In this document: positions 27,679 to 36,768 of the stretch, in pieces
Numbering within the stretch: position 1 is the stretch's first letter
How the letters are laid out: every line of letters begins with the position of its first letter
Origin: UBA4416 sp044238845
GTDB lineage: Bacteria > Bacteroidota > Bacteroidia > B-17B0 > Aurantibacillaceae
Assembly: GCA_044238845.1 (NCBI GenBank)
Contig: JBIICN010000002.1
Span: 1 to 64,000 of the forward strand
Reading direction: 5' to 3'
DNA length: 64,000 bases
Position numbers and translations under genes: made by a program
The notes under the pieces: generated by a model
The model's input: only the letters and a program-made list of their open reading frames with translations
What the model was told of the DNA's origin: nothing
Databases searched by the model: none

Positions 27679-29043
27679 ATGGGTACGTTTATTAATATAG
27701 CACAATTTATAACAAGCTTAGGCTTATTGATTTTGTTGCATGAGTTTGGACATTTTATAACGGCGCGTATGTTTAAAATACGTGTGGATAAATTTTACAT
27801 GTTTTTTGATTTTTTATTCCCATTACCAGGTGTTTTAAATTTTGCTTTATTTAAAAAGAAAGTGGGAGATACCGAATATGGTATAGGTTGGTTTCCGATG
27901 GGTGGTTATGTTCAAATTGCTGGTATGATTGACGAAAGTTTAGATACAGAGCAAATGAATAAACCTGCTGAGCCATGGGAATTTAGAGCTCATCCAGCTT
28001 GGCAACGTTTAATTGTGATGCTAGGTGGTATTATTGTGAATGTATTATTAGCATTCTTAATCTATGCCATGATATTATTTACTTGGGGTGAAAAGAAAAC
28101 TCCGATGAGTAGCTTGAAAGATGGAATAGCTTGTAATGATTCAATTGGAAAGCTAGTAGGATTTCAAACAGGAGATAAAATAATATCAGTAGATAATAAA
28201 CCTATTCAATATTTTAATGATTTAAAAATTGAAATTTTGTTAGGGCATACAGTGCAAATAGATAGAAATGGTGAAAAAATCGAAATTACCCTACCTCAAG
28301 ACTTTGTAGATCAAATCGCAACAAATGAAAAATTCTTTTTTATTGATATCAGACGACCTGCTTTTTTTCAATTTTCTCCAGAGTCAGTAAATAAAAATGT
28401 AGACATAAAAGCAAATGATAGAATTATTGGAATCAATGATTCTATTAAAATTACCTATTATGATGAGTTTCAAACTCAATTAAAACAATTTAAGAATCAG
28501 TCAGTTGTTTTGAATGTTGAAAGAAATAATCAAGTGATTAAAGTTCCAGTTCAGGTGAATCAAAATTCAATGGTTGGAGCTGTTTTAGTCGATGTTCCCG
28601 AAGAAGATTTAGAGAAAATGGGAATAGTTAGTATTGAAAGAAAAAAATATGGTTTCTTGGAGTCTTTTCCAGCAGGCGTTATGATGACATTTGACAAATT
28701 AAATTTTTATGTTCGCCAGTTTAAAATGATTTTTACTCCTAGTACAGGTGGTTACAAGCATATTGGTGGATTCAAATCAATGGCTAAAATGTTTGGTGAT
28801 GAATGGGTGTGGGAAGATTTTTGGACGCGCACAGCCTTTTTATCTGTTGTATTAGCGTTTATGAATTTATTGCCAATTCCAGCTTTAGATGGCGGACATG
28901 TCGTATTCACATTGTATGAAATGATTACTCGTAGAGCGCCAAGTGTAAAAGTGTTAACTTATGCGCAATATGTTGGTATGGCTTTATTATTGTTTTTAAT
29001 GTTGTATTCTAACTTAAATGATTTTGTACATTTCTTTAAGTAA
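27679..29043 (+). CDS. rseP: Site-2 zinc metalloprotease RseP
   Basis: A 454-residue intramembrane protease that cleaves anti-sigma factors or signal peptides within the membrane. The zinc motif HExxH is in the first helix (LLHEFGHFITARM), and the C-terminal metal ligand motif is 'PIPALDGGHVVF' (NPDG/LDG type). Two central PDZ-like regions lie between (around residues 130-300). About four transmembrane helices are visible. It starts 2 bases after dxr and probably shares its transcript. The substrate here is unknown. Confidence 0.93.
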   Translation: MGTFINIAQFITSLGLLILLHEFGHFITARMFKIRVDKFYMFFDFLFPLPGVLNFALFKKKVGDTEYGIGWFPMGGYVQIAGMIDESLDTEQMNKPAEPWEFRAHPAWQRLIVMLGGIIVNVLLAFLIYAMILFTWGEKKTPMSSLKDGIACNDSIGKLVGFQTGDKIISVDNKPIQYFNDLKIEILLGHTVQIDRNGEKIEITLPQDFVDQIATNEKFFFIDIRRPAFFQFSPESVNKNVDIKANDRIIGINDSIKITYYDEFQTQLKQFKNQSVVLNVERNNQVIKVPVQVNQNSMVGAVLVDVPEEDLEKMGIVSIERKKYGFLESFPAGVMMTFDKLNFYVRQFKMIFTPSTGGYKHIGGFKSMAKMFGDEWVWEDFWTRTAFLSVVLAFMNLLPIPALDGGHVVFTLYEMITRRAPSVKVLTYAQYVGMALLLFLMLYSNLNDFVHFFK

Positions 29044-29074
29044 CTTTTAATTGTTTTTGTATTATACTTTACTC

Positions 29075-29869
29075 ATGGTAAAAAAGTATTTAAATCATAA
29101 AGTTATAATTCTTTTGAGTTTTGTTTTGTTTGCATTTCATTTGCAAGCCCAAGACAAAACCATTAGTTCTGGCAATAAGCCATCAGGTAAAGAAGCCGTA
29201 TCTAAACATAAAATCATGATTATTCCCTTTGAGAACAGAATGTATCTCAGTGAAATTGATTTTATGATTAATAAAGAAACAAAGCTTTCTGCAAAACAAA
29301 TTAAAGCAACTATGCGTGATGGTTTAAACGAACAGTTTTATAAAAAACTAAAACCTAAAATGCCCGTAGTTGATTTGTTGGATGATACCACTAAAACAAA
29401 AAAAGATTTAGCAGATATCTATCAATATTTATCATATCAATATCTTAAAGTTCCAAATCAAGATAATTACAAGCCTCCAGTAAAAGAAAAAGAGGAGAAA
29501 GCGATTAACAGCGGGCAATTGGTTGTTGAGAGCAATAGTGATACTCGGTTTATGAATGCTAAGTTAAAAAATGCGACTTTAGTGCCTTATTTAGGGGGGA
29601 AATATAAAACAGATTTGTTTTTATTTGTTAATGAGTTGGATATTAAAGCTCTTAATGGAATGGCAGGAGATGTTACTAGTACTTCATCTAGAAAAATAAT
29701 TTTGCATTATACTGTTTATACCTTAGATGCTAGAGAAATTAATTCTGGTACTGCTGAGGTTAGTTTACCTTCCAATGTCAATAATCCAACAAAGATTATT
29801 AATACTTACTTTGCTCAATTAGCGGAAATAGTCGTAGCTCGCATTGAAAAAGCTTTAATAACGAAATAA
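29075..29869 (+). CDS. Exported hypothetical protein
   Basis: I start this gene at the ATG at 29075 (MVKKYLNHK...), which begins a clean signal peptide ending LQAQ; a TTG 24 bases earlier is in frame but less likely. The mature part, about 240 residues, contains an 'MIIPFENRMYLSEIDFMI' strand and a C-terminal 'FLFVNELDIKAL...HYTVYTLDAREINSGTAEV' region. The overall shape looks like a periplasmic, LpoB/CsgG-like alpha/beta fold, but I cannot place it in a family. It follows rseP and is separated from the OmpA gene by a perfect palindrome. Confidence 0.6.
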   Translation: MVKKYLNHKVIILLSFVLFAFHLQAQDKTISSGNKPSGKEAVSKHKIMIIPFENRMYLSEIDFMINKETKLSAKQIKATMRDGLNEQFYKKLKPKMPVVDLLDDTTKTKKDLADIYQYLSYQYLKVPNQDNYKPPVKEKEEKAINSGQLVVESNSDTRFMNAKLKNATLVPYLGGKYKTDLFLFVNELDIKALNGMAGDVTSTSSRKIILHYTVYTLDAREINSGTAEVSLPSNVNNPTKIINTYFAQLAEIVVARIEKALITK

Positions 29870-29890
29870 TTAACAAAGTTCTTTGTTAAT
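29869..29890. promoter_or_regulatory. Perfect 22-bp palindrome at gene boundary
   Basis: ATTAACAAAG and CTTTGTTAAT are exact inverted copies separated by TT, immediately after the stop of the 29075 gene. There is no T-run, so it is not a standard terminator. A candidate operator or weak hairpin 66 bases before the OmpA gene. Confidence 0.4.
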
Positions 29891-29955
29891 AAATACAATT
29901 TAAGTGTAACATATTTTATGCTATTACAATTAATTTTGTTTTAAATACTATTAAA

Positions 29956-30957
29956 ATGAAAGTAATTAAATTATCTATTTATGCTGGATTGTTAGTTTTA
30001 ACATCTTGTGTTCCTCAGCGATTAATGGAGGAAACTAAAGCTAAATTATCTACCTGTGAAACGGAAGCGAGTTCATCCAAAAAAGCTGCGGCTGAAGCGG
30101 AAGCTAAAAATGCGGAATTGAATGAGAAATCAATTAAACAAGCGAAAGGAATATTAGAGTTACAGCACGATACTTCAATTATGGCAACTAATTTACGTTT
30201 GTTGCAAAATAAGTATGATAAATTAAATTTAGTAAATGATCAGTTATTAGATAGATACAATCGCATGTTGGTTGGTTCCGAAAAAGATAATGCAAAATTA
30301 AGTGGACAATTACAATTAACTCAAGAGCAATTATTGAAAAAAGAAGATGAGTTAAAAGCCCTAGAATTACGTTTAAATAAACAACAACAAGATTTAGATG
30401 CTTTATCTGCTGAATTAAAAAAACGTGAAGCTCGTGTTAATGAATTAGAATCTATATTAAAAAGCAAAGATCAAGCAACCGCTGATTTAAAAAAGAAATT
30501 ACAAGATGCTTTAATGGGTTTTGAAGGGAAAGGTTTAACCATCACACAAAAAAACGGAAAAGTTTATGTAAGTATGGATGAATCATTATTATTTGAAAGT
30601 GGTAAAACTTTAGTACAGCCAAAAGGAGTAGAGGCATTGAAAAATGTAGCTAAAGTATTAGAACAAAATGCTGATATCAATATTTTAGTAGAAGGTCATA
30701 CAGACGATGTTCCAATGGCAGGAAAAGGTGAAATTAAAGATAACTGGGATTTAAGTGTTATTCGCGCAACTTCTGTAACCAAAATCATTTTACAAAACTC
30801 TAAAACAGATCCAAAACGAATTACTTCTGCTGGACGTGGTGAGTTTTTTTCAATTGATGCAGCAAAAACTGCTGATGCTAGAAAGAAAAACAGAAGAACA
30901 GAAATTATCTTAACTCCTAAATTAGATGAGTTATTAAAAGTATTAGAGAGTAACTAA
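29956..30957 (+). CDS. OmpA-family peptidoglycan-binding lipoprotein
   Basis: A 333-residue lipoprotein (signal ending LTSC, lipobox Cys at 18). Residues ~22-185 are a long Lys/Glu/Ala-rich coiled coil. Residues ~195-330 are an OmpA-like domain with the peptidoglycan-binding signature 'ILVEGHTDDVPMAGK...NWDLSVIRATSV' and 'ARKKNRRTEIIL'. It should tether the outer membrane to the cell wall, with the coiled coil as a periplasmic spacer. A TAATTTTG box at 29931-29938 fits the Bacteroidota -7 promoter pattern. A strong terminator follows. Confidence 0.88.
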   Translation: MKVIKLSIYAGLLVLTSCVPQRLMEETKAKLSTCETEASSSKKAAAEAEAKNAELNEKSIKQAKGILELQHDTSIMATNLRLLQNKYDKLNLVNDQLLDRYNRMLVGSEKDNAKLSGQLQLTQEQLLKKEDELKALELRLNKQQQDLDALSAELKKREARVNELESILKSKDQATADLKKKLQDALMGFEGKGLTITQKNGKVYVSMDESLLFESGKTLVQPKGVEALKNVAKVLEQNADINILVEGHTDDVPMAGKGEIKDNWDLSVIRATSVTKIILQNSKTDPKRITSAGRGEFFSIDAAKTADARKKNRRTEIILTPKLDELLKVLESN

Positions 30958-30983
30958 TTATTAATTTTTTAAAGTTTACAAGG

Positions 30984-31014
30984 AGCCCTTCTTAATCACA
31001 GAAGGGCTTTTTTG
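30984..31014 (+). terminator. Rho-independent terminator after OmpA gene
   Basis: Perfect 9-bp stem AGCCCTTCT / AGAAGGGCT (30984-30992, 31000-31008), 7-base loop and T6 tail. Confidence 0.88.
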
Positions 31015-31018
31015 TAAA

Positions 31019-31312
31019 ATGAGTTTAATGAAATTATTTCAAAATATATTTTATGTTTATGTAATCGCAATGAATTGTAATGCTTATGCTTTGATGTGGT
31101 ACGATAAATATCAATCCAAAAAAAAAGGTAAGCGTATTTCTGAAAACACATTATTTTTTATTGCTTTTATATTTGGTGCTTTGGGTATTTATTTTGGAAT
31201 GAAGACACCTATATATCACAAAGCAGCAAAGGCTAAGTTTAAATTTGGAATACCCTTTATAATTATTTTGAATGTAGTTTGTATTTATTTGATTTACAAA
31301 TATTGTATATGA
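31019..31312 (+). CDS. DUF1294 small membrane protein
   Basis: A 97-residue membrane protein with three hydrophobic helices. It fits DUF1294: 'YALMWYDKYQSKKKGKRISENTLFFIAFIFGALGIYFGM', then a basic 'HKAAKAKFKFGIPF' segment and a last helix. The family is widespread and of unknown function, located in the inner membrane. The ATG at 31019 lies right after the OmpA gene terminator, so it probably has its own weak promoter or is read through. Confidence 0.8.
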   Translation: MSLMKLFQNIFYVYVIAMNCNAYALMWYDKYQSKKKGKRISENTLFFIAFIFGALGIYFGMKTPIYHKAAKAKFKFGIPFIIILNVVCIYLIYKYCI

Positions 31313-31315
31313 GTA

Positions 31316-31404
31316 ATCGTTATTGTGAACGAAGCGAAGTAATCTCATGCCTCGTGCATAAAACTATATTTGCGATTACTTCGTCTTACATCCTCGCAAT
31401 GACA
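31316..31404. repeat. REP-like palindromic element (TCATTGCGA type)
   Basis: Two arms are imperfect inverted copies: left 'TCGTTATTGTGAACGAAGCG' onward and right ending 'CTCGCAATGACA', with GAAGTAATC in both. This is the common REP-like GTCATTGCGA element found between genes in many bacteria. A related element lies at 36769-36854. Confidence 0.75.
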
Positions 31405-31407
31405 CAT

Positions 31408-31438
31408 AAAAAAAGCCGCTCAAGTTGAACGGCTTTTT
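31408..31438 (-). terminator. Bidirectional terminator between DUF1294 and slyD-like genes
   Basis: Stem GCCGTTCAA / TTGAGCGGC with one wobble, flanked by A7 and T5 runs. It lies 6 bases past the stop of the minus-strand SlyD-like gene. Confidence 0.8.
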
Positions 31439-31444
31439 GAATTT

Positions 31445-31957
31445 TTAGTGATGGTGTCCACCTGGTCCGTGAACGTGACCGTGATCTAATTCTTCAGCAG
31501 TAGCTTCTCTTACAGACAAAACTTCACCTACAAAGTGTAAGTTATGATCTGCTAAAGGATGGTTAAAATCCATGATTACGTAATCATTCCCAATTTCTTG
31601 AACAAATCCCATTAATTGGTTTCCGTCCGCATCATTCATCATTAATTCTTCACCTTCTTTAACTCTTTCTGAGTCAAATTCTCCATCCACATGAAAAGCT
31701 TCTTTAGGAATTTTTGCAATCATTTCTTTATCAGATACGCCATATCCATTTACTGGAGTTACTTTGAAATCAAATTTATCACCAACTTTTTTGTCTAATA
31801 AATTCTTTTCGAAATCTGGTAATAATTGACCAACTCCAAATATAAATGTGAAAGGATGATCAGTAGATGTTTGTTCAACTAACTCTGGAGCTTCGTTGTC
31901 GATGTGAGATGATAAATGATAATTTACCGATACCACTTTGTTTTGGTTAATGGTCAT
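31445..31957 (-). CDS. SlyD-like FKBP peptidyl-prolyl isomerase
   Basis: A 170-residue FKBP-type prolyl isomerase and chaperone. It has the SlyD layout: FKBP core strands interrupted by an insert-in-flap domain, with 'FTFIFGVGQLLPDFEKNLLDKKVGDKFDFKV' (about residues 37-67) as the core signature. The C-terminus is His-rich (HGHVHGPGGHHH), a metal-binding tail known from SlyD that binds nickel or zinc. Cytoplasmic. It lies 45 bases downstream of ALDH7 and has its own terminator. Confidence 0.9.
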   Translation of the reverse strand: MTINQNKVVSVNYHLSSHIDNEAPELVEQTSTDHPFTFIFGVGQLLPDFEKNLLDKKVGDKFDFKVTPVNGYGVSDKEMIAKIPKEAFHVDGEFDSERVKEGEELMMNDADGNQLMGFVQEIGNDYVIMDFNHPLADHNLHFVGEVLSVREATAEELDHGHVHGPGGHHH

Positions 31958-32002
31958 TGATGTTTGTTTTGTTTTTTATTATTAATAAGTTTTTAAATAT
32001 GA

Positions 32003-33526
32003 TTAAAAATCAAATTTAATTCCTTGAGCTAACGTTAATTTTGTGCCGTAATTGATAGTGTTAGTTTGACGGCGCATATAAGCTTTCCAGCTATCAGATC
32101 CAGACTCACGTCCGCCACCTGTTTCTTTTTCGCCACCAAATGCTCCACCAATTTCAGCACCACTTGTTCCAATGTTTACGTTTGCAATACCACAATCACT
32201 ACCGTTAGCTGATAAGAATTGCTCTGCTTCACGCATATTTAATGTCATGATAGAAGAAGATAAACCTTGAGGAACTCCATTTTGTAATGCAATCGCTTCA
32301 TCCATAGTTTTATATTTCATGATGTATAAAATAGGAGCAAATGTTTCGTGTTGTACAATTTCAAAATGATTTCCTGCTTCTGCAATACATGGTTTAACGT
32401 AGCATCCACTTTCGTATCCTTTGCCTTCTAATACACCACCTGGTACTAAAATTTTTCCTCCTTCAGCAATTACTCGTTCAATTGATACCATATAATCTTT
32501 CACAGCACCTTTGTCGATTAATGGACCAACGTGGTTGTTTTCGTTTAAAGGATCACCAATACGTAATTGTTTGTAAGCACTAATTAATTTTTGTTTTACA
32601 TCTTCGTAAATATCTTCGTGAATAATTAAACGACGAGTAGATGTACAACGCTGACCTGCTGTACCAACTGCACCAAATACTAAACCTGGTAATACATTTG
32701 GTAAATCAGCATGTTGAGAAATAATCACCGCATTGTTACCACCTAATTCTAAAATAGAACGACCAAAGCGTTGAGCTACTTTTGCACCAACAATACGACC
32801 AACACGAGTAGAGCCAGTTGCTGATACTAATGGTACGCGACCATCTTCACACATTTTTTCTCCAATTGCACCGGGGCTTACTAATAAACAAGAAATACCT
32901 TCTGGTAAATTGTTTTCAGCTGCTACCTCGTTCCAAATATTATGACAAGCAACAGCGCATAAAGGCACTTTACTTGATGGTTTCCAAATACAAACGTCTC
33001 CACAAATCCAAGCTAATGCTGTATTCCAATTCCAAACTGCCACTGGGAAGTTGAAAGCAGAAATAATCCCTACAATTCCTAATGGATGCCATTGCTCATA
33101 CATACGGTGATTTTCTCGTTCTGAGTGCATGGTTAAACCATATAACTGACGAGATACACCAACGGCAAAATCACAGATGTCAATCATTTCTTGAACTTCG
33201 CCTAAACCTTCTTGCAAAGATTTTCCCATTTCGTAAGAAACTAATTTTCCTAAATCATTTTTCTTTGCACGTAATTTTTCTCCATACTGACGAACAATTT
33301 CTCCACGTTTAGGTGCTGGAATGTTGCGCCATACTTTAAATGCTTCAGAAGCTACTTGAACTACTTTTTCGTAATCTGCTGCATTTGCCGCTTGAACTTT
33401 AGCAATTAATTTTCCATCAACTGGACTATAAGACTCGATAATGTCGCCATTAGCAAAATAATTTTTACCTGTTGCGCAACCAATGTTTAATTCTTTAACA
33501 CCTAACGCTTTTAATACTTTTTCCAT
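32003..33526 (-). CDS. ALDH7-type aminoadipate-semialdehyde dehydrogenase
   Basis: A 507-residue NAD-dependent aldehyde dehydrogenase of the ALDH7 family (antiquitin / piperidine-6-carboxylate dehydrogenase), which oxidises alpha-aminoadipate semialdehyde in lysine breakdown. Catalytic Glu lies in 'ILELGGNNAVI' (about residue 265). Catalytic Cys lies in 'GTAGQRCTSTRRLI', a sequence typical of ALDH7. The N-terminal 'GVKELNIGCATGKNYFANGDIIESYSPVDG' also fits. No other lysine-catabolism gene is nearby. It may be cotranscribed with the SlyD gene. Confidence 0.88.
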   Translation of the reverse strand: MEKVLKALGVKELNIGCATGKNYFANGDIIESYSPVDGKLIAKVQAANAADYEKVVQVASEAFKVWRNIPAPKRGEIVRQYGEKLRAKKNDLGKLVSYEMGKSLQEGLGEVQEMIDICDFAVGVSRQLYGLTMHSERENHRMYEQWHPLGIVGIISAFNFPVAVWNWNTALAWICGDVCIWKPSSKVPLCAVACHNIWNEVAAENNLPEGISCLLVSPGAIGEKMCEDGRVPLVSATGSTRVGRIVGAKVAQRFGRSILELGGNNAVIISQHADLPNVLPGLVFGAVGTAGQRCTSTRRLIIHEDIYEDVKQKLISAYKQLRIGDPLNENNHVGPLIDKGAVKDYMVSIERVIAEGGKILVPGGVLEGKGYESGCYVKPCIAEAGNHFEIVQHETFAPILYIMKYKTMDEAIALQNGVPQGLSSSIMTLNMREAEQFLSANGSDCGIANVNIGTSGAEIGGAFGGEKETGGGRESGSDSWKAYMRRQTNTINYGTKLTLAQGIKFDF

Positions 33527-33667
33527 ATGTGCTTAATCTGATTATTTTAATTTTTCGAAGGTTAAATATAGCTATAATCTTAGGTTTTATGTAAGAAATT
33601 AGACAAAATGTAAAAAAGAGATGATGGATAGCTTGTGCCTTGTAATATGTTGATTATTAATGATTTT

Positions 33668-34423
33668 CTAAAAATTTAGATAGGTATTCATGATAAAACC
33701 ATTGTTTTTTTGTAATACATTATTTCCCATTATTTCTCTTCCTAAAAGCACAGATTGATTTAAATAGCCCAATTCTAACTTAAAATATTTATTTAGTTTA
33801 TAGCCGATAAGTGCTCCCAATCTGTTTTGATCAAAAATATTTTCTTGCACATTTTTTCCAAACTGAACAAAAATTTCATCATATAGAGCCGCATAAAATG
33901 TTTTATCTTCGATTAGCTTTTTACCTAAGGGCATTTGTAATCTTAACATATAACGTACGCGATTTAAGTATACATAATCATCTTCAATCTTTATATCTGG
34001 TTTGGTATATCTTCCAATCCAACGTTGTTCAAGCATTAAACGGTGTTGAATTTCAAGAATTCCCATTTGATCATTTAAAAGTAAGGCTTGAAAAGCCCGA
34101 TGCTCTGTAAATATTTTTCCGGCTGCTTGTAAATTAATAGAGCCATAAGGATAGGTTTCAATCCAACCATATCCAGCTCTTACTAATAATTTTGGATTGA
34201 CTTTATAGTTAATCCCAACTCTTAATAAACTTTGTTGCCCGTGTAAAATAAATTCATCTCGTCGCCATTGGTATTCCAAATGAGAACTCCATTTGTCGGT
34301 TATTTTTTTTGTAACAAATCCGTTATACCATCCAATTGAATTATAATCAATAATGCGAGTGTTTTGCGATTTTGTAACAATTGAAATACTTACAAAACAA
34401 AGAGCAATAAGTATCTTTTTCAT
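33668..34423 (-). CDS. DUF2490 outer-membrane beta-barrel protein
   Basis: A 251-residue exported protein with a signal peptide (MKKILIALCFVSISIVTKSQ). The mature part is made of alternating amphipathic strands, starting 'GWYNGFVTKKITDKWSSHLEYQWRRDEF', which matches DUF2490. It ends in an aromatic residue (IMNTYLNF), consistent with outer-membrane insertion. Function unknown. It lies 23 bases downstream of the TerC gene on the same strand. Confidence 0.8.
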   Translation of the reverse strand: MKKILIALCFVSISIVTKSQNTRIIDYNSIGWYNGFVTKKITDKWSSHLEYQWRRDEFILHGQQSLLRVGINYKVNPKLLVRAGYGWIETYPYGSINLQAAGKIFTEHRAFQALLLNDQMGILEIQHRLMLEQRWIGRYTKPDIKIEDDYVYLNRVRYMLRLQMPLGKKLIEDKTFYAALYDEIFVQFGKNVQENIFDQNRLGALIGYKLNKYFKLELGYLNQSVLLGREIMGNNVLQKNNGFIMNTYLNF

Positions 34424-34446
34424 TTTAAAATATTGAATAATGTTAC

Positions 34447-35130
34447 TTATACTTTCTTTTTGATTTGAATCATATTTACAATAAACGAAAATGCCATTGA
34501 GAAATAGATATAGGCTTTTGGAATATGTAAATTAAATCCTTCCGCTATTAATGTTAAGCCAATCATCATTAAAAAAGCTAAAGCTAAAATTTTAAGGGAA
34601 GGGTGTTTATTAATAAAGCTACTTATGTTTTTTGAAATGGCAAGCATAATTGTTATAGATACAATTACAGCAACATACATAATCCAAAGTTTATCTACTA
34701 AACCAACAGCTGTAATAATACTATCTACTGAAAATACTAAGTCTAATAATAAAATCTGTCCAATGGTGTTTTTAAAAGATGAACTTTTTTTGAATTCATC
34801 TTTATGATGATCTTCAATTTTTTCAAAAATTTCCTTACTGCTTTTATATAATAAAAATAAACCTCCGGCAATTAAAATAATTCCTTTTCCTGAAAAGTCA
34901 TTTCCATAAATTGTAAATAAAGTTTGATCTAATTTTAAAATCCAACTAATACCAGCTAATAAAATCAATCTTAGCACAAGAGCTAAGCTTAATCCAATGA
35001 GTCTTGCTTTTTTTCTAGTTTCTGCTGGTAATTTATCTGTTAGTAAAGAAATGAAGATAATGTTATCTATTCCTAAAATAATTTCTAGAAATATTAAAGT
35101 AACTAAGGATATTAAAATTTCAGAACTCAT
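34447..35130 (-). CDS. TerC family integral membrane protein
   Basis: A 227-residue inner-membrane protein with about seven helices. The two TerC hallmark helices are present: 'FLEIILGIDNIIFISLL' (about residues 14-30) and 'LLLDLVFSVDSIITAVG' (about residues 127-143), each with conserved acidic residues in the membrane. TerC-family proteins export Mn2+ or associate with metal-loading of secreted proteins. No tellurite-resistance genes surround it. It is probably cotranscribed with the DUF2490 gene downstream. Confidence 0.9.
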   Translation of the reverse strand: MSSEILISLVTLIFLEIILGIDNIIFISLLTDKLPAETRKKARLIGLSLALVLRLILLAGISWILKLDQTLFTIYGNDFSGKGIILIAGGLFLLYKSSKEIFEKIEDHHKDEFKKSSSFKNTIGQILLLDLVFSVDSIITAVGLVDKLWIMYVAVIVSITIMLAISKNISSFINKHPSLKILALAFLMMIGLTLIAEGFNLHIPKAYIYFSMAFSFIVNMIQIKKKV

Positions 35131-35207
35131 GGTTTTAAATTATTCTGTCAAAGATGATGATTTATTTATTCTTAAAACTCTTTTTGATTATTAAAATTCG
35201 TTAATAA

Positions 35208-35588
35208 TCACTTTGTTTTTGGGGTTTTAGCTTTAGCTTTTTCTAAATTTTCTTGCACTCTAAATTTCACCATTTTTTTAATTAACGACAATGGCATTGG
35301 TTTGTCTAATGGAAATTGTACGGAGCCTTTACCTTGCTTATAAATTGATAATTCTTTTTCAAAGGCTCTGTGGCCAGATGGTAAAGAATAAAATCCAATA
35401 TGATTTTTATAACCTGCAAAATAAACCAACATACCGAAATATTTGTAAGCCGGCATATTATAGCTTATTACTTCTTCTGCTTTTGGTGCTGAGGTTTTTA
35501 TTGCAGATCTAACTTGTTCTAAATATGTTTGTACATCTTCAGGAAATGAAGCGATATATGTATCTACATCCTTAAACTTAGTTTGCAT
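35208..35588 (-). CDS. DUF1801 (YdhG-like) protein
   Basis: A 126-residue protein of the DUF1801 family (some members are called iron chaperones, frataxin-like fold). Pattern seen: 'VDTYIASFPEDVQTYLEQVRSAIKTSAPKAEEVISYNMPAYKY' followed by 'YFAGYKNHIGFYSLPSG' and 'GKGSVQFPLDKPMP'. It is separated by 2 bases from the SRPBCC gene, and the two families are often neighbours. Cytoplasmic; precise function unknown. Confidence 0.85.
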   Translation of the reverse strand: MQTKFKDVDTYIASFPEDVQTYLEQVRSAIKTSAPKAEEVISYNMPAYKYFGMLVYFAGYKNHIGFYSLPSGHRAFEKELSIYKQGKGSVQFPLDKPMPLSLIKKMVKFRVQENLEKAKAKTPKTK

Positions 35589-35590
35589 GC

Positions 35591-36007
35591 TTATATACTT
35601 TCAACGTATTTTTTGAAATTATTTAGAATCATTTGCCAGCCTTCTTGTTGCATTTCAACTGGGTTTTCGTTTTCTGCTTCAAATTGTTCAATAACTTTTA
35701 CACCACCATCCTCTTCAGAAAAATAGGTGTCCCATTTTCTATCATCACCTATAGTAATTCCTACTTTTTCGTTTGGTTTTATATCATTATAAATACCCCA
35801 AAAATCAAAACCAAAACTGCCATCTTTTGCCTCCATTCTTATATTTAATTTTCCACCGATTTTAAAATCAGACGTGGAGCTCGGCGCATGCCAATCATCA
35901 GAGGCAAAACACCATTTGGTAATGTGTTCTGGCTTTGTCCAACATTCCCAAACCTTTTCAATATTTGAATTTATAATAGCTTCGATTTTAATTAATGGCT
36001 TACTCAT
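35591..36007 (-). CDS. SRPBCC/AHSA1-like protein
   Basis: A 138-residue START/SRPBCC-fold protein of the AHSA1 (Aha1-like) type. The start 'IKIEAIINSNIEKVWECWTKPEHITKWCFASDDWHAP' and the C-terminal 'GWQMILNNFKKYVE' helix are typical. These proteins have a deep hydrophobic cavity and bind small ligands; no specific function is known for this type. It is the upstream gene of a two-gene unit with DUF1801. Confidence 0.88.
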   Translation of the reverse strand: MSKPLIKIEAIINSNIEKVWECWTKPEHITKWCFASDDWHAPSSTSDFKIGGKLNIRMEAKDGSFGFDFWGIYNDIKPNEKVGITIGDDRKWDTYFSEEDGGVKVIEQFEAENENPVEMQQEGWQMILNNFKKYVESI

Positions 36008-36046
36008 ATGTTTATGTTTAGATAAGTTTAAATATAAAAATAAATT

Positions 36047-36751
36047 TTATTTCTTTAACCAAATAAGCAAATCTAAAAACATGGCATTACTAATGGTATG
36101 TGCTTCTGGATACTCATGGTAACTAGCATTTATCCCTAACTGTTTTAAATAGGTATTTGCTTCACGCGCATTGTTAATGGGCAATACACCATCATTGGTG
36201 CCATGTGAAATAAACACTTTTAAATTTTTTAATTTCTCTTTACTTGCAACCACAGGTTTTACTTCTTCTAATAATCGTCCGCTCATTACAGCTATGCCTT
36301 TTATTTTTTCGGGAATAGTTAAGCCAATACTATAAGCCATTATGCCACCCTGACTAAAACCGCATAAGTATACACGATTTTCATTAAAAGCATGTTTGTT
36401 TTTTAGATTATTAATAAAATCAATAATCATTAAACGACTCGCTTCGGCTTCAATAGGATTGCCTATTGGTTTACCATTTTCAAAACTTAAATGATACCAG
36501 CCATAGCTGTCATTGCCTAATTTTATTGGTGCTCGTAATGAAATTACTAAGAAACTATCTGGCAATTGATTCGCAAATGAAAACAAATCTTTTTCGTTAC
36601 TGCCCACACCATGCATTAAAATAATTACTGGTGGTTTAGCTGATTTTATTTTAGGTTCTTTAAAAACATAATATAAACTAGGTGTTGTTTTTTGTGCAAA
36701 GCTTGAGAAAGCTAGGGCTATGAATAGGATGATGGTTGATATTAGTTTCAT
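36047..36751 (-). CDS. Alpha/beta hydrolase, phospholipase/carboxylesterase type
   Basis: A 234-residue exported hydrolase with a signal peptide (MKLISTIILFIALAFSSFAQ). The nucleophile elbow is 'LCGFSQGGIMAYSIGL' (G-x-S-x-G, Ser near residue 138). The acid and His are in 'FISHGTNDGVLPINNAREA' and 'EYPEAHTIS'. The oxyanion region is 'ILMHGVGSNEKDLF'. This pattern fits the phospholipase/carboxylesterase (YpfH) family, acting on short esters in the periplasm or outside. Substrate unknown. A REP-like element lies between it and the upstream gene. Confidence 0.85.
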   Translation of the reverse strand: MKLISTIILFIALAFSSFAQKTTPSLYYVFKEPKIKSAKPPVIILMHGVGSNEKDLFSFANQLPDSFLVISLRAPIKLGNDSYGWYHLSFENGKPIGNPIEAEASRLMIIDFINNLKNKHAFNENRVYLCGFSQGGIMAYSIGLTIPEKIKGIAVMSGRLLEEVKPVVASKEKLKNLKVFISHGTNDGVLPINNAREANTYLKQLGINASYHEYPEAHTISNAMFLDLLIWLKK

Positions 36752-36768
36752 TTGTTATATATTTTTTT

